Part shown: positions 1-8,111 of the stretch, piece by piece
How positions within the stretch are numbered: position 1 is the stretch's first letter
How the letters are laid out: each line of letters opens with the position of its first letter
Assembly (NCBI GenBank): GCA_050633665.1
Contig: JBOEGY010000009.1
Location: forward strand, 372,001-436,000
Reading direction: 5' to 3'
DNA: 64,000 nucleotides
DNA from: JAUIAI01 sp050633665
Lineage (GTDB): Bacteria; Pseudomonadota; Gammaproteobacteria; Burkholderiales; Burkholderiaceae_E
Translations under genes and position numbers: made by a program
Notes under the pieces: generated by a model
The model's input: the letters and a program-made list of their open reading frames with translations, nothing else
Databases searched by the model: none
Told to the model about the DNA's origin: nothing

Positions 1-1103
1 ACCAGCCACTCGTAGTCTTCAGTGGTCGTGGTGCCGAAATTCCAGTCAGTAAATTCAAAGTCAGGCTGGTCACTCAGGAAGCGCCAGCTAATGATGCCGC
101 TGGAGTCAACGAAATGAATTTCGATATTTGGCGCGCTGGCAATTTCTTCCAGGTCGTGGCCGGGCTCCGGAAACCCTTCCAGTGAGTCAAGCGCGCGCCC
201 TTGCAGCAGTTCGGTCAGTGCCCGCTCGAGCGCAATCTCAAATCGCGGATGAGCACCGAAGCTGGCAAAACAGCCCTGATCTTCCGGGTGAAGCAGCGTG
301 ACGTTCATGACCGGGTATTGCCCGCCCAGTGAGGCGTCTTTAACCAGAATGCCGTAGCCGGCCGCCCGCAGCCCCGCAATGCCGGCTGCAATACCGGGAT
401 ACCGGGCAATGACCTCGTCGGGAACATCCGGCAGGCAAAGGCCTTCGCTGATAACCCGGAATTTGATTGCCCGTTCGTAAATTTCAGACAAGGCCTGAGC
501 CCGCGCTTCCTGTTGCGTGTTACCGGCAGACATGCCATTGCTGACATAAAGATTGCCAATGACGTTGACCGGAAAGTAGACCGTTTGGTCGTCACGTAAT
601 CGGGTATAGGGAATCGTACAGATGCCGCGCTCCTGGTTGCCGGAGTTGAAGTCAACCAGTGTCTGAGCCGGAATGGAGGCGCCGGGGTTGTAAAAAGCTT
701 GCAACTCCGGGGTTAGCAGGTCTTGTGGCCAGGCCTGGTTCGGCTGGTCGGCCTCAATGGGGAACCATTTTTCCTGAGGGTAGTGGACAAAAGCGGATTC
801 GACCGGGTTCTCGGCAATTGCCCGGCCCAGGTAGAAATCACTCCAGAAGTAATTACACGACAAGCGCTCAAAATATTCTCCCAGGGCACTGGCGCGTGCG
901 GCCAGCTTGGTCGCCCCTTTGCCGTTGGTGAACATCAGCGGGCAGTCTTCGTCGCGGATATGTACAGACCAGATGCTGTCTACCGGGTTCAGCCAGGACT
1001 GCTCTTTGATATGAAACCCCAATCCGACCAGCTTGGCCTGCATTGATGAGATTGATGATTCGAGCGAGGCATCTTTGCCTGCAATGAAGCTTTCAGTTGG
1101 CAT
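1..1103 (-). CDS. ycaO: YcaO-type ribosomal protein S12 methylthiotransferase accessory protein (3' end outside window)
   Basis: Translating the minus strand from the ATG at 1103 gives an open frame to the window edge. It closely follows the N-terminal half of Escherichia coli YcaO as I remember it: an early GKDAxLExSI stretch, NPVxxxWSVHIRD, then FTNGKGATKxAAxASALGEYFERL, a GNLYVSNGMSAGNT block and SLGGQYPV. In E. coli YcaO assists RimO in beta-methylthiolation of ribosomal protein S12; YcaO domains bind ATP to activate amide backbones. About 367 residues are visible of the roughly 590 usual in this subfamily, so the C-terminal part is cut off by the window. CAGGA about 9 bases upstream supports the start. 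The gene is divergent from the exonuclease gene at 1364. Family assignment is firm; the role in S12 modification is taken from E. coli. Confidence 0.9.
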   Translation of the reverse strand, partial: MPTESFIAGKDASLESSISSMQAKLVGLGFHIKEQSWLNPVDSIWSVHIRDEDCPLMFTNGKGATKLAARASALGEYFERLSCNYFWSDFYLGRAIAENPVESAFVHYPQEKWFPIEADQPNQAWPQDLLTPELQAFYNPGASIPAQTLVDFNSGNQERGICTIPYTRLRDDQTVYFPVNVIGNLYVSNGMSAGNTQQEARAQALSEIYERAIKFRVISEGLCLPDVPDEVIARYPGIAAGIAGLRAAGYGILVKDASLGGQYPVMNVTLLHPEDQGCFASFGAHPRFEIALERALTELLQGRALDSLEGFPEPGHDLEEIASAPNIEIHFVDSSGIISWRFLSDQPDFEFTDWNFGTTTTEDYEWL

Positions 1104-1363
1104 GCTGGGGTCCTGATAGGAGAGGGGCTGTTAAGCGAAGAGGGTCCAAGCGTAACAGGCTTGATTCGCCTTGAGCGGAACCCGCCCAGTCCGATTAATC
1201 CGCCACCCGGTTGCCGCTTCGTGCTGTCCGTTAGCCGTGGTAACCTGCCGCGAAGCCACGCCGGCTTTACGAGAGATAAATCCCAGGCATTGGATTGCCT
1301 GCCACGGAATCGACGAATACGGAACTCCCGTGAATCTACAAGCGTTCTCCTCGGTCTGACAAG
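1104..1363. other. Divergent intergenic region between ycaO and the exonuclease gene
   Basis: This 260-base gap separates two divergent genes and so should carry promoters for both. I see no convincing -35/-10 pair, tRNA, riboswitch fold or terminator by eye. Two short frames cross it but have no ribosome binding site or recognisable domain. I regard it as promoter-containing but otherwise unannotated. Confidence 0.4.
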
Positions 1364-1888
1364 ATGAGTGGTCTGAAGCAGCCTTTCATTATTGACGTTG
1401 AAGCGTCCGGGCTAGGGCCAGGTAGCTACCCGATAGAGGTTGGCGTGGCCTTGCGCCCGGAGGAAAGACATAGCTATCTGATCGCCCCGGTTGATTCATG
1501 GGAGCATTGGGATGATGAGGCCGAGCAACTGCACAAGATCTCTCGCGCCAGTCTGCACGCCCATGGCAGACCGGTCGCCGAAGTGGCTGCGGCGTTGAAT
1601 CAGCACCTTGGCGGTCTTGTCTTGTTCTCTGATGGCTGGGTCGTCGATAAACCCTGGCTGACGCAGTTGTTTCATCAGGCCAGGGTATCAATGGCTTTCC
1701 ATATCAGCCCGCTTGAGCTGATTCTGACCGAGCGGCAGATGACGCTCTGGCATGATGAAAAACAAAAAGTCATCAGGGAGTTCGCTGTGCAACGTCATCG
1801 CGCGAGCACCGACGCCTGGGTTGTGCAGGAGACATACATCAGAACCCGCGCCGCTTCTGAGCTGCTTCCTGCCAGCGCGGGGAAATAG
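1364..1888 (+). CDS. DEDDh-family 3'-5' exonuclease (DnaQ/RNase T-like)
   Basis: The 174-residue protein has the ExoI motif D11-x-E13 (IIDVEASG) at its N-terminus. A second acidic residue, D95, lies in WVVDKPW, and the ending H145-x4-D150 (RHRASTD) is the ExoIII arrangement of the DEDDh subclass. These four acidic residues bind two metal ions and the histidine activates water, so a single-domain 3'-5' nuclease on RNA or DNA is expected. It is shorter than DNA polymerase III epsilon and has no clamp-binding tail that I recognise. The ATG at 1364 is the first good start; the ribosome binding site is poor. The gene is followed after 16 bases by a convergent kinase-like gene. The substrate cannot be told from sequence. 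Confidence 0.75.
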   Translation: MSGLKQPFIIDVEASGLGPGSYPIEVGVALRPEERHSYLIAPVDSWEHWDDEAEQLHKISRASLHAHGRPVAEVAAALNQHLGGLVLFSDGWVVDKPWLTQLFHQARVSMAFHISPLELILTERQMTLWHDEKQKVIREFAVQRHRASTDAWVVQETYIRTRAASELLPASAGK

Positions 1889-1904
1889 CGTCAGAGTTCG
1901 GGGC

Positions 1905-2390
1905 TCACTGACGAATCACTGAAAACTGTTCGTCGTCACCGGGCGGGCAAAAGTACTGGTTCATCAGCTCGAATGTTTCTGGTGTATCACTCGGACGCGG
2001 TGTGTCACTGTGGGCGATGCGCTGGCTGAGTTGGTTCAGGCAGGTCTGGTCATCGCGGTCCAGATAGTGAAGTTCATGGCTGGCATTGGTTTGTTCGAAT
2101 AATCCCCGCATCCATTGGCGTTGCCCGATGGTGTTTGCCGGATAGTCGAGGACAACGGTTGCCCCGTGTTGAAGCAGTCCGAGGATCGCTGGCTTCAGAC
2201 AAGTCTTGATCCGTTCGGCGTACTGGACATACGCGGGCAGTGAAGTGACCTGGTCGGGATACAACTGATTAAGCAGTTCGTCTTCTGAGAACAGGATTGC
2301 GCCGGACTCAGCGGCCAGTTGACGGGCCAGAGTCGATTTTCCGGCAGCCATTTTCCCACAGATAAAGATGAGTTTTCCGGTGTCTGGCAT
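1905..2390 (-). CDS. AAA/P-loop kinase-like ATP-binding protein
   Basis: The 161-residue protein begins with a hydrophobic beta strand and a Walker A motif, GKMAAGKST at residues 12-20. SEDELL follows, then VVLDYPAN, a Walker B-like strand, and then YLDRDDQTCLNQL. This is the layout of small zeta-toxin/shikimate-kinase-like phosphotransferases of the type annotated as AAA family ATPase or kinase. The substrate is unknown. No antitoxin-like partner precedes it: the next gene upstream lies on the opposite strand, 158 bases away. It is most likely a stand-alone housekeeping or accessory kinase. Confidence 0.7.
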   Translation of the reverse strand: MPDTGKLIFICGKMAAGKSTLARQLAAESGAILFSEDELLNQLYPDQVTSLPAYVQYAERIKTCLKPAILGLLQHGATVVLDYPANTIGQRQWMRGLFEQTNASHELHYLDRDDQTCLNQLSQRIAHSDTPRPSDTPETFELMNQYFCPPGDDEQFSVIRQ

Positions 2391-2548
2391 GGTGTTCTTG
2401 CTCTGGTTGCGCTGGGGTCAGGGGACAACAATTCTGGCCGATCGGGTGACGTCTCTCCCGCACGGGTGACCGCTCGTCCTGATCGAATGGTCGCATTATC
2501 CCTGCTCGGGCAATTTGTCAGCACTAACTCCCGAGCCCCGTTAACGCC

Positions 2549-2854
2549 GTGAAGTCCGAACCAGTCTCTGTTTTTGTGTGTGGGAAAATGCCGGCAGCCG
2601 CTTTAATGCGCGCCGGCTGTAATGACTCAGTCTGGGATCAGCATGTTGATGCGGCCGCTGCATTTGAGCCGGTGCGTGAGGCATTGGCTGCCGATTCTCC
2701 GGTGGAAAAGCTCGCCTCAGCCCTTCAGAAAAGTCGCACACCTGCCGAATTCCGGCGCTGGATGAAGCATTCGCTGGTTCATGCGAACTCCGACGAACAG
2801 CCGTTGCTTGCCGCTTTTCAAGCCTATTTCGAAACGCTTGCCGGTTCCCACTAA
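2549..2854 (+). CDS. Small hypothetical protein
   Basis: This 101-residue frame starts at GTG; an alternative ATG at 2588 follows GGGAAA closely. The predicted protein is mostly helical and alanine-rich, with a PVREALA stretch and a later EFRRWMKH segment. There is no signal peptide or membrane segment. It ends 6 bases before the convergent ion channel gene. I do not recognise a family with certainty. The frame is kept because it fills an otherwise empty stretch and its composition is protein-like, but neither candidate start has a convincing ribosome binding site. Confidence 0.5.
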   Translation: MKSEPVSVFVCGKMPAAALMRAGCNDSVWDQHVDAAAAFEPVREALAADSPVEKLASALQKSRTPAEFRRWMKHSLVHANSDEQPLLAAFQAYFETLAGSH

Positions 2855-2860
2855 GCCGGC

Positions 2861-3289
2861 TCAGTTCCCTTCCTGCGCCAGTCGCAGACGATCAAGGGCT
2901 TCAAACAGAAACGCGGTGGTCAGGCCAAACAAGACCAGCCCGTTGGTGGCGATCAAGCCGGACAGTAGTCGCCAGGGTTGCGGCAGAATGTCGTCACCGA
3001 ATCCAAGCGTTGTGAACGAAACGATTGAGAAGTAGACCGCTTCTTCGAGCGTGACAAACAGCTCGAGCAGCATCATTGCGCCAGCCCACGACCAGACCGA
3101 CACGCTCAGGCCGCCCAGCATCCAGAGCGTGATCAGCGCAATCGATGCAATCAATTTGGGAATACCAGGGCCGGATCTTAACCAGGGTCGCAGACGTTGA
3201 ATGCCGATCAGGGCCGTGCCAAGGCAGATCGCCTCAACAACAATGGTCAGGCAGATCAACAGGGAACCGATGAGTAACTGGGTAAGCAT
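2861..3289 (-). CDS. Two-transmembrane potassium-channel-like protein
   Basis: The 142-residue protein has hydrophobic helices at about residues 5-25, 45-75 and 105-130. Between the last two is a pore loop ending TTLGFGD, which matches the K+ selectivity filter T-x-G-[YF]-G-D, so it belongs to the Ion_trans_2 pore family. It lacks a cytoplasmic RCK or cyclic-nucleotide domain, so gating would be intrinsic or through partners. It should form a tetramer in the inner membrane. The gene is transcribed away from the conserved hypothetical at 3387. Confidence 0.8.
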   Translation of the reverse strand: MLTQLLIGSLLICLTIVVEAICLGTALIGIQRLRPWLRSGPGIPKLIASIALITLWMLGGLSVSVWSWAGAMMLLELFVTLEEAVYFSIVSFTTLGFGDDILPQPWRLLSGLIATNGLVLFGLTTAFLFEALDRLRLAQEGN

Positions 3290-3386
3290 CCCGGATCATG
3301 AATGAAGGCGATTTAAAGTCGGCTTATTGTAGAACGGGAATGAGGTCTTGATTTCTGATGCTCTCGATCGATAAACTGGGGTACTC

Positions 3387-3791
3387 ATGACTGAAAAAGC
3401 CGAACTACAACTCTATGACTCAATGGGTTACCTGGTCCAGCCGCAGGTGCATATCCGTGGCGCGGTGATCGTTACGGGCTCACACGGCGGCGAAAGTGCC
3501 GCACGCTTCGCGATGGAGCATGGTGAGGTTCCGTTGGCGATTTTTTTCAATGATGCCGGAGGCGGCAAAGACGATGCCGGCATTTCCGGGCTGAGCCTGT
3601 TGCAAACTCGTGACATCGCGGCAGCGGCTTACTCCTACGAATCAGCCCGTATCGGCGAGGCCAGAGACGGGTTGGATCATGGCGTGATCACCTATGTCAA
3701 TGTCGCTGCATCCGGTCTGGACATCTGGGTCGGCCAGCCGGTCAGCCTGGCGGTTCAGCATTTGTTGAAGCGGCGTTTGCAGCGCGATTAA
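3387..3791 (+). CDS. Conserved hypothetical protein with glycine-rich motifs
   Basis: The 134-residue soluble protein contains VTGSHGGESAA and FNDAGGGKDDAGI, two glycine-rich loops that look like a conserved active or ligand-binding site. It ends in an amphipathic helix. I recall similar proteins in other proteobacteria without an assigned function, and I cannot name the family. A weak promoter candidate lies just upstream: TTGATT at 3348 and GATAAA at 3370, with 16 bases between. The predicted transcript would begin only a few bases before the ATG. The gene is convergent with mgtE. Confidence 0.65.
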   Translation: MTEKAELQLYDSMGYLVQPQVHIRGAVIVTGSHGGESAARFAMEHGEVPLAIFFNDAGGGKDDAGISGLSLLQTRDIAAAAYSYESARIGEARDGLDHGVITYVNVAASGLDIWVGQPVSLAVQHLLKRRLQRD

Positions 3792-3823
3792 CTCAAGCAT
3801 TCTTGCGCGGTTCCGTCAGGTTA

Positions 3824-5227
3824 TCAGCTTGTCAGCAGAGGCATGAACGCGGTTGCCAGGCTCAGGACAAAGAAAAACCCGGCCATGTCGGTAATAGTGG
3901 TGAGTAACGGGCCGCTGGCAACTGCCGGATCCTGATTGAAGCGCTTCAGCAGTAACGGAATCACTCCGCCCAGAGATACGGCCAAAATAGTGTTGAGGGT
4001 CAGCGCCAGCCCGATCACCATGCCCAGATATGGGTTGCCTTTCCAGGCCCAGCAAACCAGGCCAATCAGGATTCCCAATACAATTCCGTTGATTACGCCG
4101 ACGGTGACTTCTTTGGCCCAGACACGGGCCGCGTCAATCGGTTTGATCAAACCCAGGGCCAGTTCGCGCAAAGAGACCGCAACTGCCTGGTTACCAGAAC
4201 AACCGCTCATGTCGGACACCATTGGCAGAAAAACAGCGATCGCGATGACCGCGGCGAGAGTGGCTTCGTAAGTCGAAATCACGCTTGCAGCGATGATGTT
4301 CAGTCCGATATTTGCTGACAACCAGGCCAGGCGACGGCGGGACCTGACCCACAAAGGCATCGAACGAAGCTCATCGCCAACCACACCTTGTCGCTTATAG
4401 CTATCGGATTCGGCCCGGTCGATCGCGGCGACGTCAACTGAGTGTTGCGAGACAATGCCAAGAATGTGGCCGTCCGAATCGCAGACTGGCACGCTGAGGA
4501 ATTCGTATTTGTCGAACAAATCCATCAGTTCGTCCAGTGACATCTCGACGGGGACCGTCATCGGCGGACTCATCACGGCACTCAACGGCGTTGCGCGAGA
4601 AGCACTCAACAGTGAACCGAGCGATGCATAACCGACGATCTTGTCGTTGTCGTCCATCATGTACGGACTTTGCCCGCGAAAGCGGTCGTCATCACCGTCC
4701 CCGCCAGCCAGCCGTCGCAGGACGCTGCCAACAGTCTGGTTCTGGTTGAACGTCAGTGATTCGGCGGTCATCAGGCCGCCGGCGGTATCCGGCTCATACG
4801 AGGCAAGCTGGCGCAGATCTGCCGCTTCCCGGGGGGTCATCCCGGCCAGGATTTCTTCGGCGTGTTCGACTTCGGCAATCAGGTCGGCCTGGGCGTCTGA
4901 ATCCAGTTGACCCAGGATCTCAACAGCCCGCTCGGTACTGAGGGTATCGACCAGATTGGCGGCGAACTCGGTCGGCAGCTCGTCGATCAGGTCGGCGGCT
5001 ACTTCGGTCGACGCACTCGACAGTAGCTGGGTCCGCTCGGCTTCGTCCAGGCGCAGCAGGGTTCGTGCGCCTTCGCTGGGCGCCATCTCGTCGAGTAGCT
5101 CATTGACCGCGTCGACCCGATCGGCGGCGAGCATCTCACTGACGCGCTCCCAGGGCCGGTCATCACTCTCATCAGCCCTGGCGGTTGTCGCTGGGGTGTC
5201 TCGTTGGGAATCAGGGTCAGTCATCAC
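3824..5227 (-). CDS. mgtE: Magnesium transporter MgtE
   Basis: The 467-residue protein has the full MgtE layout. An acidic helical N domain runs to about residue 140 with repeats of the ELPTEFAANLVD type. A CBS pair covers about 150-275 (SPYMMDDNDKIVGYASL and FLSVPVCDSDGHILGIV). The membrane domain starts near residue 300 and holds the signature FLPMVSDMSGCSGNQ followed by further helices. MgtE is a homodimeric Mg2+ channel of the inner membrane gated by Mg2+ binding to the N and CBS domains. Only about 80 bases separate it from the divergent gene at 5308, too little for a typical Mg2+-sensing leader. Confidence 0.93.
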   Translation of the reverse strand: MMTDPDSQRDTPATTARADESDDRPWERVSEMLAADRVDAVNELLDEMAPSEGARTLLRLDEAERTQLLSSASTEVAADLIDELPTEFAANLVDTLSTERAVEILGQLDSDAQADLIAEVEHAEEILAGMTPREAADLRQLASYEPDTAGGLMTAESLTFNQNQTVGSVLRRLAGGDGDDDRFRGQSPYMMDDNDKIVGYASLGSLLSASRATPLSAVMSPPMTVPVEMSLDELMDLFDKYEFLSVPVCDSDGHILGIVSQHSVDVAAIDRAESDSYKRQGVVGDELRSMPLWVRSRRRLAWLSANIGLNIIAASVISTYEATLAAVIAIAVFLPMVSDMSGCSGNQAVAVSLRELALGLIKPIDAARVWAKEVTVGVINGIVLGILIGLVCWAWKGNPYLGMVIGLALTLNTILAVSLGGVIPLLLKRFNQDPAVASGPLLTTITDMAGFFFVLSLATAFMPLLTS

Positions 5228-5307
5228 AAGCCCGGTTGTCGGTCAGTTTGTCGTTGAGACCGTAAAATAGATAAAAACATTTGCATAGACAAGAAAAATT
5301 TGGCTAA
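5228..5307. promoter_or_regulatory. AT-rich divergent promoter region, mgtE and the rimK operon
   Basis: The 80 bases between two divergent starts contain a clearly AT-rich core at about 5259-5299, unlike the surrounding GC-rich coding DNA. Two promoters must sit here. TTGAGA at 5254 could be a -35 element, but no well-spaced -10 follows, so individual elements are not assigned. Confidence 0.35.
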
Positions 5308-5631
5308 ATGGCGAAAATTGACTATGAAACTGATGAGATGGCCAAAACCCCAACGACAGAACACCCCACTGCCGAGAGTGTCGCCCAGGTGCTCGCGGCC
5401 CTCTATGAGGAAACATTTGGCGGCAAAGAGCGTGGCAAGTATCGAATCTCGTCGCGTCATTTGCGCGAGCTGTACGGGCGTCGCCGCTTGTATGCCGAAG
5501 ACATCGTGCAACTGAGCCGGGAATTGCTGGAGCAGGGTTTTATTCTGATTGATCTGGATAGCTTTTACGTGGTCGTCAGTTTGAACGCGTTTGTAAACTA
5601 TCGACGGGTGAACGACGAATGCCTGGGCTAG
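5308..5631 (+). CDS. Small conserved hypothetical protein, first gene of the rimK operon
   Basis: The 107-residue protein is predicted to be helical with a winged-helix feel. Basic helices (RYRISSRHLRELYGRRRL-like, residues about 43-62) are followed by a hydrophobic wing, GFILIDLDSFYVVV. Its 3' end overlaps the protease gene by 13 bases, so translation is probably coupled. I recall small proteins of this kind beside COG4067-type proteases in other proteobacteria, but no function. A role in controlling the rimK operon is possible but unproven. Confidence 0.65.
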   Translation: MAKIDYETDEMAKTPTTEHPTAESVAQVLAALYEETFGGKERGKYRISSRHLRELYGRRRLYAEDIVQLSRELLEQGFILIDLDSFYVVVSLNAFVNYRRVNDECLG

Positions 5632-6140
5632 CGGGTCGACCGGAGACATCCAAATCCAGGGTCAGCGGTGCTGCTCCGGGTGGCATCGTCGGGTGGCGCG
5701 AGTGGGTGCAGCTTCCCCGCCTGGGTGTCGGGCCGATCGCCGCCAAAATTGATACCGGCGCACGAACCTCGGCTTTGCATGCAACCCATATCGAAATCAT
5801 TGATCGCGATGACAAGCAATGGGCCAGGTTTCGTCTGTATGACGATCACCGAAACCCCGAGCATTTCACCTGGGTAAAAGCTCGCCTGCGTGATGTCCGG
5901 GGGGTTCGCAATTCGGGCGGGCTTCAGGAGCAACGTGTTGTCATCCGAACATCGCTGATCATCGGGGCGACCGCGAGCGCCGCCGCCAGTGCGTTTATCG
6001 CCGAGTTCACCCTGGTAGAACGCAGCGATATGGTCTTTCCGATTTTGCTGGGAAGGACCGCGCTGCGGGCAAAAAAACTGTTGGTAAACCCCGGTCGCTC
6101 TTTCCTGCTTGGGCGTCATCGGCATCAGCCGCCACTTTAA
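5619..6140 (+). CDS. RimB-like retropepsin-fold ATP-dependent zinc protease (COG4067)
   Basis: The 173-residue protein contains KIDTGARTSALHA at about residues 43-55, the aspartic-protease-like D-T-G loop of the RimK-associated protease family, then VERSDMVFPILLGRTAL near the C-terminus, also typical. In Pseudomonas a related protease, RimB, is reported to act on RimK-modified ribosomal protein S6. The reading frame begins inside the preceding gene (13-base overlap), so the exact start is uncertain; an internal GTG is possible. rimK starts 13 bases after the stop. Confidence 0.82.
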   Translation: MPGLAGRPETSKSRVSGAAPGGIVGWREWVQLPRLGVGPIAAKIDTGARTSALHATHIEIIDRDDKQWARFRLYDDHRNPEHFTWVKARLRDVRGVRNSGGLQEQRVVIRTSLIIGATASAAASAFIAEFTLVERSDMVFPILLGRTALRAKKLLVNPGRSFLLGRHRHQPPL

Positions 6141-6153
6141 GACAGGAGTCGTC

Positions 6154-7059
6154 ATGAAAATAGCGATGCTGGCACGTAATGCGAATCTGTATACCCATCA
6201 GCGCCTGAAAGACGTTGCTGAGCAGCGTGGCCATGAATTGCAGATCATCAACACCTTGCGTTGCTATATGAATATTGCGTCCCGGCGTCCGGAGATCTAT
6301 TACAACGGAGAGCGGTTGGCGGGATTCGACGCAGTCATTCCCCGAATCGGTGCCTCAATAACCTTTTACGGACTGGCGGTATTGCGCCAGTTTGAGATGG
6401 CTGGCATCTATCCGCTCAACGAGTCGGTCGCGATTGGCCGCTCACGCGACAAGCTTCGCTCAATGCAGCTACTGGCGCGCGACGGCGTAGGCTTGCCGGT
6501 CACCACTTTTGCGCATGACGCCAAGATGACCGACGAAGTACTGGCGACTGCCGGAGAGGCGCCGTTGGTAATCAAACTGCTTGAGGGCACGCAGGGCATT
6601 GGTGTGGTGCTCGCGGATACTCATCGGTCGGCCAAGTCGGTTGTTGAGGCGTTTCGCGGCGCCAATGTGAACATCATGGTCCAGGAGTTTATCAAGGAAG
6701 CCGGTGGAACCGACATTCGTTCAATTGTGGTTGGCGGCAAAGTGGTTGCGTCCATGAAGCGTACCGGTGCGCCTGGCGAGTTTCGGTCGAATCTGCATCG
6801 GGGGGGGACGGCAGAAGCGATACGCATCTCCAGTGCTGAACGCGCAACCGCGGTGAGAGCAGCCAAGACGATGGGTTTGAATTTCTGCGGTGTCGATATG
6901 CTTCGCTCCAGTCACGGTCCGGTCGTGATGGAGGTCAATTCTTCCCCCGGGCTGGAAGGGGTCGAAGCGGCGACCGGTCAGGATCTGGCGACTGTCGTGA
7001 TTGAATTTCTGGAAAAAAATGTCAAACCCAATAAAACCCGTACTCGTGGAAAAGGCTAA
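6154..7059 (+). CDS. rimK: RimK, ATP-grasp glutamate ligase acting on ribosomal protein S6
   Basis: The 301-residue product matches the length of E. coli RimK (300) and its landmarks: MKIAMLARN at the start, FDAVIPRIGASIT, LLARDGVGLPVT, VIKLLEGTQGIGV, the VQEFIKEAGGTDIR block, and C-terminal VMEVNSSPGLEGVE containing the metal-binding Glu and Asn. RimK adds glutamate residues to the C-terminus of ribosomal protein S6 using ATP. The ATG at 6154 is preceded by CAGGAG at a good distance; the longer frame from 6109 has no support. The gene is placed between the protease and the AstE-like enzyme, the typical RimK-associated set. Confidence 0.93.
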   Translation: MKIAMLARNANLYTHQRLKDVAEQRGHELQIINTLRCYMNIASRRPEIYYNGERLAGFDAVIPRIGASITFYGLAVLRQFEMAGIYPLNESVAIGRSRDKLRSMQLLARDGVGLPVTTFAHDAKMTDEVLATAGEAPLVIKLLEGTQGIGVVLADTHRSAKSVVEAFRGANVNIMVQEFIKEAGGTDIRSIVVGGKVVASMKRTGAPGEFRSNLHRGGTAEAIRISSAERATAVRAAKTMGLNFCGVDMLRSSHGPVVMEVNSSPGLEGVEAATGQDLATVVIEFLEKNVKPNKTRTRGKG

Positions 7060-8101
7060 ATCCGTGCGCGATAATTTTTTACTAGGCGGTGTTGCCGTCA
7101 AACCCGGCTCACGCCAGACCATCGAAATCCCGGTCAGTGTGATGCCGGATCACACGCCAACGAAAATTTCGGTCGAAGTGATTCATGGCAAGGAACCGGG
7201 GCCGACGGTTTTCGTCAGCGCCGCGATTCACGGAGACGAGATCATTGGCGTGGAGATCGTGCGACGCCTGCTAGCCTCGTCCAAACTGAAGCGGTTGAAG
7301 GGAACCTTGCTTGCGGTGCCAATTGTGAATTCGCTTGGGTTTATCAATCACTCACGCTACCTACCTGACCGCCGTGATCTGAACCGCTCTTTTCCGGGGA
7401 GTGAACGTGGCTCTCTGGCCGGCCGGCTGGCAGATATCTTTCTGCAGGATATCGTGCGGGTGTGTGATGTCGGCATTGACTTGCACTCCGCGGCAATTCA
7501 CCGGACGAATCTGCCGCAAATCCGGATGGCGCCGAACAATGCGCGGTTGCGCGAGCTGGCCACAGCATTTGCTGCGCCGGTGACCCTGACCAGCCCGCTG
7601 CGGGAAGGGTCGCTGCGCCAGGCCGCTCGCAGCCTGGGGGTGGATATGCTTCTGTTTGAGGCCGGTGAGGCACTCAGGTTTGACGAAAAAGCCATTCGGG
7701 TCGGTGTGACCGGCACGTTGCGAGTCTTGTCGCACCTGGGGATGGTTCATAACAAAGGACTGACACGGCCACGAATCAGTCAGATTCGCTCCACCTCCAG
7801 CTATTGGGTACGGGCAGGGGCGGGCGGCTTGCTGCGAAGCTACAAGACGATTGGTGATACCGTTGAGAAGGGGACGATTCTCGGTGCTATTGGTGATCCG
7901 TTTGGGGAAATCGAAGTGCCAGTCAATGCCACTGAACCCGGTTTGATCATCGGTCGTAGTAACCTGCCTCTGGTCAATGAGGGCGACGGCTTGTTTCATA
8001 TCGCCCGAATTCGAGCGGTCGATGAGGCCGAAAGCACACTCGATCAAATCAATGCGCATCTGGAGGGAGATCCATTGTTCGACGAGGATGAAATTATCTG
8101 A
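7019..8101 (+). CDS. Succinylglutamate desuccinylase/aspartoacylase-family metal hydrolase, RimK-associated
   Basis: The product is an M14-like zinc hydrolase. AAIHGDE provides the first His and Glu zinc ligands, DLNRSFPG is the substrate-binding Asn-Arg motif, and DLHSA carries the last His; a barrel-like C-terminal domain follows. Starting at the ATG at 7019 the protein has 360 residues and overlaps rimK by 41 bases, with GGA placed 6 bases ahead. A GTG at 7064, just after the rimK stop, is the alternative. The family hydrolyses N-acyl amino acids. Its repeated linkage to rimK suggests a substrate related to glutamylation, such as trimming or recycling of glutamyl tails. That is inference. 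Confidence 0.85.
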   Translation: MSNPIKPVLVEKAKSVRDNFLLGGVAVKPGSRQTIEIPVSVMPDHTPTKISVEVIHGKEPGPTVFVSAAIHGDEIIGVEIVRRLLASSKLKRLKGTLLAVPIVNSLGFINHSRYLPDRRDLNRSFPGSERGSLAGRLADIFLQDIVRVCDVGIDLHSAAIHRTNLPQIRMAPNNARLRELATAFAAPVTLTSPLREGSLRQAARSLGVDMLLFEAGEALRFDEKAIRVGVTGTLRVLSHLGMVHNKGLTRPRISQIRSTSSYWVRAGAGGLLRSYKTIGDTVEKGTILGAIGDPFGEIEVPVNATEPGLIIGRSNLPLVNEGDGLFHIARIRAVDEAESTLDQINAHLEGDPLFDEDEII

Positions 8102-8111
8102 CCGGATCTTG

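Noticed and set aside
305..655. 116-codon minus-strand frame near the left edge
   Set aside because: It is a different frame of the same strand as ycaO. The ycaO frame carries the family motifs, and this one does not.
1905..2390. Kinase-like gene as a zeta toxin of a toxin-antitoxin pair
   Set aside because: No epsilon-type antitoxin gene is adjacent and the upstream neighbour is on the opposite strand, so it is called only a P-loop kinase-like protein.
5228..5307. Mg2+-sensing riboswitch (M-box or ykoK type) ahead of mgtE
   Set aside because: Only 80 bases separate the two divergent starts, too short for the leader RNA, and no stems of the right kind are visible.
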